Shown here: in pieces, positions 56,145 through 64,000 of the stretch
Layout of the letters: every line of letters starts with the position of its first letter
Numbering within the stretch: the stretch's first letter is position 1
Assembly: GCA_039707465.1 (NCBI GenBank)
Contig: CM077644.1
Coordinates: forward strand, 196,327,962-196,391,961
DNA from: Rhabdophis nuchalis
Lineage: Eukaryota > Chordata > Lepidosauria > Squamata > Natricidae
Reading direction: 5' to 3'
Length of the DNA: 64,000 nt
The notes under the pieces: model-generated
Database searches by the model: none
What the model was told of the DNA's origin: nothing
What the model saw: the letters and a program-made list of their open reading frames with translations, nothing else
Program-made: the position numbers and the translations under genes

Positions 56145-57112
56145 TATTAAATCAGTATTCAAAGTAATTTCAGCTGTAAATAAAAGCAGTATAGTTTCAA
56201 TTCAAAGAAACCAACTCTATATTTAACTTTAAAAAGGAAATGGTTCAATTCTGAATAAAGTATCATTTTTTAAAAAAAATTACAAGTCTGTTTATTTATC
56301 TAGCATAGCAACTAAAAACTCTAATTCATGTATCTGCAGCCTCCTCCACCGTCTAATTATAACCCTATGGCTTGGCTAGCAGTTCCAACTTTATCCTCTT
56401 TGCTCTCTTTTTACTTTGTTGCCAGTATGCTTAATGTAAAGTTCCAGAGCATCTGTAAGCTTGTATAATATTTTATGATCACAGATTGACCGGGGGAAAA
56501 AATCCTAATATGAATTTTGGAATGAGCAGAGTCAATAACCAAAGATTTTCTCACATGCTTGAAATCCTGAAGTGTAAAATTGAGTTTTTAAACGATACAT
56601 TCATCTTACCTTTATGAAAAGTTGACATCACTGTCCCTCTCTGTAGTATGGTTATTCAAACATATATGGTTCTAAGATATATTACAAATTTTGCCAGTAA
56701 TGACGTTGGTATATAAGTAATGACGTTGGTATGAGCTTGCAGTTAACTTAATCCGATTAGCATATTGGCTTGCCTGTCTTAATAGAACACCAATCTAAAA
56801 TGGTGGTTATTTTTTGCATGTGTTCAAGCTTCCTATTTCTTATACATTTAAAAAGATAGCATAAATATTCATATTAGGCTATCAGTAGGCAATTTGTATG
56901 GCACATTATTCTCACATCCAGTATTAATGAAAATGTTGCTGCTATGGAAACACCTCAGTGCTGTTAAATATATAAATTATTAAAGCTTCTGTTGCAGAAA
57001 GTTGCTCATTTCTAAATCCTCCATGCCACAGAAATATTTGTAGGACCTTTACTATACTTGTTTATACTAGTTCTCAGAAAAAGTAAGAATACAGGTTAAT
57101 AATGTTTAGTAT
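56145..57112. other. AT-rich intergenic DNA
   Basis: A short duplication 'agtaatgacgttggtata' occurs at about 56697 and 56716. No gene seen. Confidence 0.45.
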
Positions 57113-57430
57113 TCAGTATGTGGGTTTATACATCAAGCATATATTTGTGTTCCCTTTTGCAGCTACTTCCAGGGAAGAAATGGTGAACTGAAGATAGCTC
57201 CACAAAAAGTAGGCCATATCATTGTGATGCGTCAGCAAGTAAATCAGCTCTTTGTAATTCCTCTCTGGATAAAGTGAGGACTTGACACTGGCCACAAATG
57301 CTCCAAGCAATTGCTCTTCTGAGGAGTCTGCAAGACAATGATCGCTGGTGGTTTTAGAGTTCTGAGAGAGGAAGGCATAGCACTTCTGCCAAACAAGGTT
57401 AGTGCCTTTAAAAAGGGACACTGGATGCAC
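57113..57430 (-). other. Unassigned open frame, possible exon or pseudogene remnant
   Basis: 105 codons without a stop in AT-rich DNA where open frames this long are uncommon. The product has a balanced composition (Trp, Cys, Leu and Ser spread through), includes LVWQKCYAFLSQN, SSEEQLLGAFVASVKSSLYP and NDMAYFLWSYLQFTISSLEV, and looks helical. It matches none of the retroelements here, and I do not recognise the family. No clear promoter or splice signals are decisive. It could be an old processed copy, a single exon or chance. Confidence 0.25.
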
Positions 57431-60400
57431 ATATTTCCTTTTCTAATCACTTTCAGAAATTGCTTGTTAACTTATTTTTAGCTGTTAAGAACTTTGGAAT
57501 CAACAAATTTTACAGCATCAGGTAAGTTTCCTTCAATCCTTAGCAAAAGGAGTTTTAAATACAAGTTTAAGAAATTAAGGGTTTTTTTCTGGAATAAATA
57601 GCAAAAGGTGATTAAAACTTTGATTTTAGAAAGTTACCAATGGACTGGGTCCAAATTAATTTGAAATAAGAGTTTGGAATTAATTACAAAGAATCCTTCC
57701 AATGGGAAAATGCTTTTGTTTCCAATTCTTAAAAAGAAATAAGATAATGTTCCCTTTTGCAGTAAATAGTGTTGTGCAAAGCACAAAAAGAAGAAATAGT
57801 AAGCAAAGTATTAAATGTATGGTGTTACCGAGTGTACAGCAACACCATTGATTACAGCTCTTTAAACTTTTCTTCTTCCAAATATCTTTGACTCTTATCA
57901 CCTCCTTATGCTCTTCAAAATATTGTCTTTTGTACTAGAATCTTCAGAAAGAGTTGAAAATGTTCATCATCCAAGCCAATTCATTTGTTTTCATTCTTCC
58001 CCTTTACCCAGCCTGCTCATTCTTCCTTCATAAGAGTGTTTTACAACTTGATCTACATTCATTCTTTCTGTGATTAAGCAACCTCAATATATTTAATGTA
58101 TTAACTCGCTTTTGTATTCAATCCACATTCAATCAGCACCTGTACATTCTTGACCCTATCTCTTATTTTACATCACTTCTTTCTGAAGTAATCCATTCCC
58201 TCTATATTTGGTTTATTTGTATGTTTCTTCTGATACATATCTCATTCTCATATAACCGGTGCCAGAGCAAATTCATGTATTCCAGATACAAAATGTTCTT
58301 CCATATATATTTGCCTATTGGTTAGTAGCTAGTTCAAGTCTGGCTTAGCAATTTGTGAAACCCCAGCCAAATTTGCTCTAGTCAATGGTTCTATGGTTAA
58401 GCATACCATAGGTCCAAAAAACTACATCTTCTCTTCTGCAGATTCAGAGTATTCAAACAACAGAGAAAAAATATTTTACTTCTGTTGTGTGTTTTTTTTT
58501 TAAAGAAGAGAATTAAGGAAGTATAGGGAATGAGGTTATTGCAGCTAGGCAAGTCCTAATCCTTTTAAACATGGTCTTTGACCTCAACTTCATCCTGTTC
58601 ATGTAGATGGCACAGCTTTGGGTTATGAGTCATATAGTAATTTCCCACTTGTCACCACCATCTTCTTGGAGGAAAGACATGTCTTCCTCGTCCTTCAAGC
58701 TTGTAAAAGAGATAAGGATTATTTACCCATAAACTTGGAATGAAAATAACACAGTAACAACCGACTCTAGCATAACTTCTTGGCACTTAATAGTTTTGAG
58801 CATGTGGCTTGAAAACAGCAGTTCTGTCTCCTATTGAAGAGATTAGAATAAAAGCACTCTTATGATTTAAGCTTTATTAGAAATGAGCAAACTTTATTAG
58901 AAAGAAGCGTATTTTTCTTTATTTTTGAATATTTATTGTGAAATTTGCACAGCATATCTACTTTTTCTTATTAACATGTATAAAAAAAATACACTAAGTA
59001 ATTTCTGTAGCTTAAGACTGAAACTTTTATTGCACCACAAATATTTTGATGCAATATTAGTTACACCAATATTTTAAAATGTTACATTCAATTTTGGATG
59101 AAAATGCCAAATAATCTTGCACTCATTAACATTGACAACCTAAATTGTAATTAATACAGCTTGAACATTTCTTTCTTCTTTTTATTTTCAGCAATCTAAG
59201 CTGTCTAAATACTAAAATATTAACAATCTTCAGTCAATATTTTACAAATATTGTTGTATTGAGACAATGTATTGAGATTTACAACAATATAATTTTTAAA
59301 ATGCTAAAAAAAAGTTTGTAGATTGTGTAGTCAAATGCCCAATTACAAATTGGACAGAATAAGATATTTAGCACTGATAAAATACAAATGTCATCTCAAA
59401 CATCAGTTTCTCACAGAATGAAAAGATGAGTGGAAGCTGCAGCTCAAATAGCTTGATAGAATCTATAAGCATGGGATTTACAACAGACAACTAACTTTTG
59501 ATACTAAAGGCAAGTGCCTTGGCATAATTAACACTTTCCAAACATCAGAATTTATGAACCAGACTAGCAAACCTGAAAACAAAGAAATCAGTACAGATCC
59601 TAACCTAGAACTTTCACTTTAATGTCAAGATGAAAAATTTCCCCCCTAGCTTGCTTTTCCAGCCAGCTGAACTTTATTTTCTTCTCTACTTCTCCTGAAG
59701 ACCATCTTACCTACGTCTTTCCATAAAGTCCCTTTCTTCCTTTTTTCTGCTCTCAAGTTATTTGCTTTCTTTCACCTCTACCAACTACGTCTCTTTCTGC
59801 TTTGTCCCAAGGCAAAGAGTTCCCACCCATAGCAAAGAGAACCAGTTCAGCAAGTCCAGGCAAATATCATTCTCCCCCTTCCCTTGAGAGGCTTAGATTT
59901 TAAGCTAATCAGGAATCCCTAGGTCACTGTCTATTCTCAAGAATTGTACGTTTGTTTAGATGAAGCTGTTGTTCCATGCCCATGATCATATATCAAACGT
60001 GAAGTGGTAGTAAATGTGGGGATGTGCCATTCTTTGCCTGTGAAAAAGGGAAATGGGTACTTTAAACCTTCATAATTTAATGTCTCCTTCAGAATGAGAC
60101 ATGGCTCCACCTACTTTCTGAATGTATTATTTACATGTCATGCTAAGTCTGTTGTGACCTACAAGCTGCTGGGATTTGCACATTCTTTCTTTAGCTCAAT
60201 ATGCAGATCGAGTCAATTATATTTTTACAGTTTTAGTAAACAAATACATATGAAGGAACAAGAATTAATCTGAAAATAAAGGGGAAACATTTGATAGTGA
60301 AAATGAAAATAATTGACTCTTTAAATCACTTTTCTCCAGCAATGGACATATATTTGGCCAAGCCCTTTTAGCCGTACATCATGAGGTTTACACACTTAAC

Positions 60401-60747
60401 AAAAAACATTTCTCAAAAGGATGTAAATCTGCTTTCCTTCTGGGGCCATCTAGCTCAAATGTTTATTGCATATTTTCATTTGGCGGCATTAGTCTAGAAA
60501 TGTTTTTTTGGGGAAATCAATATAAGCTACTTATTTGAAAATGAAATCTATTACATTTGCCTCATTTGCCTCTGTAATTACAATATTACTATATTTTTTT
60601 TACTTGAAGCATCAGAAGTAATTCTATTTAGTGATTAGACAAGTCAATACCATTCAATAAGGTGGCATGTGCTTGGAAGCTGCATTTACATAAATTATTT
60701 TTTTATGTAAATAATAACAATAACCACCAGTGTAATGGTAGAAGAGT
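57431..60747. other. AT-rich intergenic DNA
   Basis: The longest repeat-free stretch in the window. No supported gene, repeat or RNA. Confidence 0.45.
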
Positions 60748-61645
60748 ATGAAGTCGCTGGGTGAGATCATCCGTGGTTTTGGGGTGGAGTACCATCTGTA
60801 CGCTGATGACACCCAGCTGTACATATCCACCCCAAACCACCCCAACGATGCCGCCAAAGTGCTGTCCCGGTGTCTGGAAGCCGTACGGATCTGGATGGGT
60901 GGTAACAAACTCAAGCTCAACCCTGCCAAGACTGAGTGGCTGTGGTTTCCGGCACCCCGGTTCAGCCAGATTATTCCAACTCTGGCCATTGGGGGCGAAA
61001 CACTGGCCCCCGTGGAGAGGGCGCGCAATTTGGGTGTCCTCCTGGATTCCCGGCTGTCCATGGAGGACCATGTGGCAGCCGTGGCCAGGGGGGCGTTTCA
61101 TCAGGTACGCCTGATGCGCCAATTGCGCCCCTTACTGGATCGGGCTGCCCTTCACACAGTCACTCAAGCTCTCGTGACGTCCCGACTCGACTATTGTAAT
61201 GCTCTCTACATGGGGCTTCCCTTGAGGTGCACTCGAAAGCTACAGCTAGTCCAAAACGCAGCCGCGCGGGTGATTATGGGAGCCACTAGGTGCTCCCACA
61301 TAACACCGATCCTGCGCGAGCTGCATTGGCTTTCTGTGGCCTTTCGAGTGCGCTTCAAGGTTTTGACAACTATCTTTAAAGCGCTCCATGGCTCGGGGCC
61401 TAGTTATATGCGAGACCGCCTCCTGCCCCATACATCCCTTAGACCGATACGCTCCCACAGAGGGCCTCCTCAGGGTGCCGTCGGCCGGACAATGCCGACT
61501 AGCGACACCCAGGGGGAGAGCCTTCTCTGTGGCGGGGCCAGCCCTCTGGAATGACCTGCCTCCTGAATTACGTACCATCACCGACCTCCGCCTCTTCCGC
61601 CAATGTCTTAAGACATATCTGTTTCAACAAGCCGGCCTAGCCTAA
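60748..61645 (+). pseudogene. L2 reverse transcriptase 3' half with a frameshift
   Basis: The first frame (60748-61554) has LGEIIRGFGVEYHLYADDTQ with the catalytic YADD, ARNLGVLLDSRLSMEDHVAA, SRLDYCNALYMGLPLRCT and ITPILRELHWLS. Near 61465-61480 the reading shifts to another frame that ends at 61645 with GPALWNDLPPELRTITDL and QQAGLA. Motifs A and B lie upstream of the truncation. Confidence 0.85.
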
Positions 61646-61837
61646 CCTCCCATGGGGACTTTTAAATAGTTTTAAATTGGGTTTTTAAAATTTGGTTTTA
61701 GCGCAGGATAGGTTTATTTAATAGTTTTTTAAATTATATTTATTGTATTTTGTATGTTTTTTAAATTTCCTGTGCGCCGCCCTGGGTCCTCTGTGGAGAA
61801 GGGCAGGATATAAATTTAAATAAATAAAAATAAATAC
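60748..61837 (+). mobile_element. L2 LINE, 5'-truncated
   Basis: Begins just before catalytic motif C and runs through the ORF end (61645) and a 3'UTR with 'cgccgccctgggtcctctgt' to an AAATAAATAAAAATAAAT tail. Sense orientation. Confidence 0.9.
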
Positions 61838-62320
61838 TATTTTACTGGACTGCATTAATCCACTCTTCTTTTTAACGTAGACTCTCCCATATCATTTTCA
61901 GTAAAGGGTATTTCAAGAGACCAAACAAAAAACCCTGAAAACAGCCAAGGGGGAAATCTTAGTTGGATCACATAATCAAACTGGCACAATATTCCTATTT
62001 GCTATTCCAAGTTACAAAGTCCTTATTAAACAGTACTGAGCAGATTTCTGAAAACGACAAGGATCAAATTGCCAATTATTTTGCCCAAGTATAGCTTCTG
62101 TGCCTTGGGAAAGTTGCACAGCAAGATGTTGCTCTAAGGCAACCAATTGTGAAAGAAAATATGCTTCCTGTTCTTTTCATAGTTACTGAGGTGTGCAAAT
62201 CACTGGTGTAAGTTATTGTACAATAGCCCTGGATCAGTTTAGTAGCATTTATTAAAAGTAAGAAAACTTCCCCTGGTTAAGGATTTTCATCCCCCTTCAG
62301 AAGTTAACTTCAACACTCTG
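61838..62320. other. Intergenic DNA
   Basis: No supported feature up to the hammerhead repeat cluster. Confidence 0.4.
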
Positions 62321-62603
62321 GTAAGTCCCAATTAAGGGAGGACGCATACTGCTTTCCTTTTCTACCTTTCGGCTCATCACCAGAGACCATCAAGACAGAA
62401 AGCTATTCGTTTCATTGTGTCTTTTTTTTTTACATGTGTGTTAGGTTTTTGAGCTGATAAATAAATAAATAAGGGAGACTAGGATAGATCTATTTCGAGC
62501 TATTTAGCTCTCATCAGCTAGCCATACCCTTACTGGGATTCTAACCAGGGAAGTATTACATGAGAGGCAGTTGTAATTGCCACCAGACCACTGGTTCTAT
62601 CCT
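62321..62603 (-). mobile_element. tRNA-headed hammerhead repeat, copy L (subfamily 1)
   Basis: Minus-strand order: tRNA-like head (62603-62524) with 'agtggtctggtggcaatt' in the box A region and 'tggttagaatccca' in the box B region; hammerhead motif (62523-62477); body with (TTTA)n, 'cagctcaaaaacctaacaca', 'gctttctgtcttgatggtct' and 'gcgtcctcccttaattggga', which aligns with the body between the two ribozymes at 63368 and 63705. No ORF. Confidence 0.7.
62477..62523 (-). ncRNA. Hammerhead ribozyme, copy L, all core residues present
   Basis: Minus strand, 47 nt. Stem I 5' strand GGCTAG (62523-62518); core CTGATGA (62517-62511); stem II GAGCT-AAAT-AGCTC (62510-62497); GAA (62496-62494); stem III ATAGA/TCTAT as one palindrome (62493-62484); C at the cleavage position (62483); stem I 3' strand CTAGTC (62482-62477), pairing six of six with one G-U. 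This is the type I layout with a minimal stem III, known to work best as dimers in Penelope-like elements and retrozymes. Confidence 0.85.
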
Positions 62604-62775
62604 GATCAGCTAGCTGATGACAGCTAAATAGCTCGAAATAGATCTATCCTAATCTCCCTTATTTATTTATTTATTTATTTATCAGCTCAAAAATCTAACA
62701 CACATGTAAAAAAAAAGACAACGAAACTAATAACTTTCTGTCTAGATTTAAAATTTCAAACATTTATTTTATTCA
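62604..62775 (+). mobile_element. Hammerhead repeat, copy R, truncated at the ribozyme, inverted to copy L
   Basis: It starts at or just before the ribozyme and has no tRNA head. The body 'cagctcaaaaatctaacaca', 'catgtaaaaaaaaagacaac', 'aataactttctgtcta' mirrors copy L, giving a fold-back of about 150 bp arms. TTTAAAATTTCAAACATTTA (from 62748) follows; its inverse flanks copy B at about 63155-63180. Confidence 0.65.
62608..62654 (+). ncRNA. Hammerhead ribozyme, copy R, weakened
   Basis: Core CTGATGA (62614-62620), stem II CAGCT/AGCTC with a C-C clash at its first pair, GAA (62635-62637), palindrome ATAGATCTAT (62638-62647), C at 62648, 3' strand CTAATC mismatching at position 4. Likely inactive. 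Confidence 0.7.
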
Positions 62776-63070
62776 ACAGAAACCTCGTTGGAACGGAAGT
62801 CTAGCAAAATAAAAAATAATTCATAATGGAGATAGTGGGCATTGCACACCTTGTACTAATATTCATTTATATCCTAAATTATGTTTTATAATTAATCAAT
62901 GTTACAAATACTGTAATATCAGGCAGACAATGCAAATTATAGTATTGCTAATTATAGTATTTTAAACCTTCCTATTTAATCTAAAAGATGTTCAGAAATA
63001 TTTTGTTATACAAATTATAAAATAAGACAATAATTATAGAAAATCCCTGGGCTAGTTATGTGCCCATCAT
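62776..63070. other. AT-rich intergenic DNA between hammerhead copies
   Basis: No supported feature. Confidence 0.4.
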
Positions 63071-63083
63071 TCAGATATATTGA

Positions 63084-63149
63084 TGAATAAATAAATAAGG
63101 GAGACTAGAATAGATCTATTTCGAGCTATTTAACTCTCATCAGCTAGCC
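63084..63149 (-). mobile_element. Hammerhead repeat, copy B, minimal
   Basis: The minus strand begins at the ribozyme (63149) and keeps only it plus 'tcccttatttatttattcat'. The sequence before it on that strand, about 63150-63180, is the inverse-oriented relative of the sequence after copy R. Confidence 0.65.
63103..63149 (-). ncRNA. Hammerhead ribozyme, copy B
   Basis: GGCTAG, CTGATGA (63143-63137), stem II GAGTT/AGCTC with one G-U pair, GAA (63122-63120), palindrome ATAGATCTAT (63119-63110), T at the cleavage position (63109, allowed as U), CTAGTC. All core residues are kept. Confidence 0.75.
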
Positions 63150-63180
63150 ATTGAATTAAATAAATGTTTGAAATTTTAAA

Positions 63181-63335
63181 TATTCTGAGTTTTATATAAT
63201 ACAAACATCGTTCCTTTTCAATATCTTGTCTGCTTATCAAGAATCTTTCTCTCTAAAATTAATTTCCTTTTATTTCTCCAGCATGCTGTTCATATTCACT
63301 TTTGTTGAATTCAAGAATAAATATATATATATATG
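63181..63335. other. AT-rich DNA with an (AT)n block
   Basis: (AT)n at 63321-63334 abuts the 3' edge of the tandem array. No gene. Confidence 0.45.
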
Positions 63336-63367
63336 TTAGATTTTTAAGGGCTGATTAATAAATAAGA

Positions 63368-63414
63368 GACCAGGATGGATCCATTTCGGGCTTCTTAGCC
63401 CTCTTCAGCTGGCC
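63368..63414 (-). ncRNA. Hammerhead ribozyme D1, all core residues present
   Basis: Stem I 5' strand GGCCAG (63414-63409), core CTGAAGA (63408-63402), stem II GGGCT-AAGA-AGCCC (63401-63388), GAA (63387-63385), stem III palindrome ATGGATCCAT (63384-63375), C at 63374, 3' strand CTGGTC (63373-63368). Stem I pairs six of six with one G-U. Compared with copy L, one pair in each stem has changed on both sides. Confidence 0.88.
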
Positions 63415-63704
63415 ATACTCCTTCTACTGGGATTTGAACCGGCACTCTCCAGCATATCAGGCAAGCCTTTTTATGCCTTGAGCTATCCGGCTTCCCTGAT
63501 TCATCAGCCATTACAGGACTCTTTAATGAGAGCATATTTCACAACCCCTGTTATGGGCTCCTTTAAGGGAGGAGACAAACTGTCATCCTTCTCTGCCTTT
63601 CGACTCAACCCAGAGATCATCTGGGCAGAGAGCCAAATGAGATTACTGTTGTGTGAATTTTTTAGATATGTGTTAGATTTTTAAGGGCTGATTAATAAAT
63701 AAGA

Positions 63705-63751
63705 GACCAGGATGGATCCATTTTGGGCTTGTTAGCCCTCTTCAGCTGGCC
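63705..63751 (-). ncRNA. Hammerhead ribozyme D2, core G12 mutated
   Basis: As D1, with stem II loop AACA. GAA is AAA here (63724-63722), so the conserved G12 is lost, probably inactivating it. The change is a C-to-T on the plus strand next to a G, as expected from CpG decay. Confidence 0.8.
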
Positions 63752-63821
63752 ATACTCCTTCTACTGGGATTTGAACCGGCACTCTCCAGCATATCAGGCA
63801 AGCCTTTTTATGCCTTGAGCC

Positions 63822-64000
63822 GGAGGAGAGTGCCAGTTCAAATCCCAGTAGAAGGAGTATGGACAGCTGAAGAGGGCTAACAAGCCCGAAATGGATCCAT
63901 CCTGGTCTCTTATTAATCAGCCCTTAAAAATCTAACACATATCTAAAAAATTCACACAACAGTAATCTCATTTGGCTCTCTGCCCAGATGACCATCTTTA
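63822..64000 (+). mobile_element. Hammerhead repeat, copy E, inverted to the array and cut by the window end
   Basis: Starts within the head (box B-like AGTTCAAATCC at about 63835-63845), then ribozyme E, then the same body as the array up to the last base. Head-to-head with 63336-63821 it forms a long fold-back. Confidence 0.75.
63861..63907 (+). ncRNA. Hammerhead ribozyme E, core intact, stem I mismatch
   Basis: GGACAG, CTGAAGA (63867-63873), GGGCT-AACA-AGCCC, GAA (63888-63890), ATGGATCCAT (63891-63900), C (63901), CTGGTC. One A-G mismatch at the fourth stem I pair. Confidence 0.8.

Larger units (their letters stand above)
63336..63821 (-). mobile_element. Tandem hammerhead repeat array, period 337 bp (subfamily 2)
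   Basis: Minus-strand order: tRNA-like head (63820-63752), ribozyme D2 (63751-63705), body of about 210 bp, second head (63493-63415), ribozyme D1 (63414-63368), short tail 'cagcccttaaaaatctaaca' ending at (TA)n. The two ribozymes start exactly 337 bp apart and the units differ at only a few positions. Head: box A-like TAGCTCAAGG (63485-63476) and box B-like GGTTCAAATCC (63440-63430). No ORF. The head resembles a tRNA gene half, so pol III transcription is plausible. Confidence 0.78.

Noticed and set aside
62461..62760. Plain fold-back transposon explaining the hairpins
   Set aside because: The inverted arms alone would not place the conserved hammerhead core, the palindromic stem III and the paired base changes within single units. 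The single-copy motif at 63103 and the direct tandem at 63336 also need no inversion.
1..64000. CRISPR array, bacterial operon or integrated virus
   Set aside because: No spaced direct repeats, no ribosome binding sites with packed genes, and no viral structural or replication protein motifs. Reverse transcriptases all belong to LINE clades.

Overview
The window looks like AT-rich, gene-poor nuclear DNA of a squamate reptile, most likely a snake. The evidence is the repeat set: three tRNA-derived SINEs of the Sauria type ending in an ACCTTT tail, RTE/BovB LINE 3' ends, CR1 LINEs whose tails run into (ATTGT)n, many L2-clade LINEs, vertebrate-type L1s, and hAT-like MITEs with 8 bp target duplications. 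I recognise no host protein-coding gene. Nearly every long ORF is a retrotransposon ORF or a low-complexity artefact. One unassigned 105-codon frame (57113-57430) remains.

Layout. 1-5.9 kb: unique AT-rich DNA, a decayed MITE, a decayed SINE and a probable non-autonomous Helitron (4819-5433). 5.9-9.65 kb: old antisense L2-like DNA broken by a young non-autonomous LTR retrotransposon (7034-8997) whose two 331 bp LTRs look identical. 9.65-11.67 kb: an L1-type element with 5'UTR, ORF1, short 3'UTR and poly(A) but no ORF2; a second, equally long copy is at 30.6-32.6 kb. 11.8-20.6 kb: Sauria SINEs, an unclassified retroposon, a CR1 tail, an I/Vingi-like LINE and an L2. 21.8-29.9 kb: a nested stack in which a tRNA-headed element with a decayed hammerhead ribozyme received a hAT MITE (8 bp duplication) and an L1 (18 bp duplication); the L1 ORF2 was then interrupted by an L2. 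33-62 kb: sparse unique DNA with L2, CR1, BovB, Sauria and hAT copies, microsatellites and an interstitial telomeric block (41355-41408).

The most interesting system is at the right end (62.3-64.0 kb) and in the older copy at 23.1-29.9 kb. It is a family of small tRNA-headed repeats that each carry a 47-nt motif matching the hammerhead ribozyme: conserved core, three stems, palindromic stem III. Two subfamilies differ by one compensated base-pair change in each stem. One locus is a tandem array with an exact 337 bp period, and the older locus has a period of about 355 bp once later insertions are subtracted. This resembles retrozymes, Penelope-like elements or schistosome Sm-alpha repeats, in which ribozymes process tandem transcripts. 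Whether these squamate copies cleave or are already described cannot be settled from sequence alone.

Nothing here suggests genes working in a pathway. The interplay is among mobile elements: autonomous LINEs (L1, L2, CR1, BovB), their non-autonomous partners (ORF1-only L1, Sauria SINEs, LTR element without gag-pol, MITEs, Helitron) and the ribozyme repeats.
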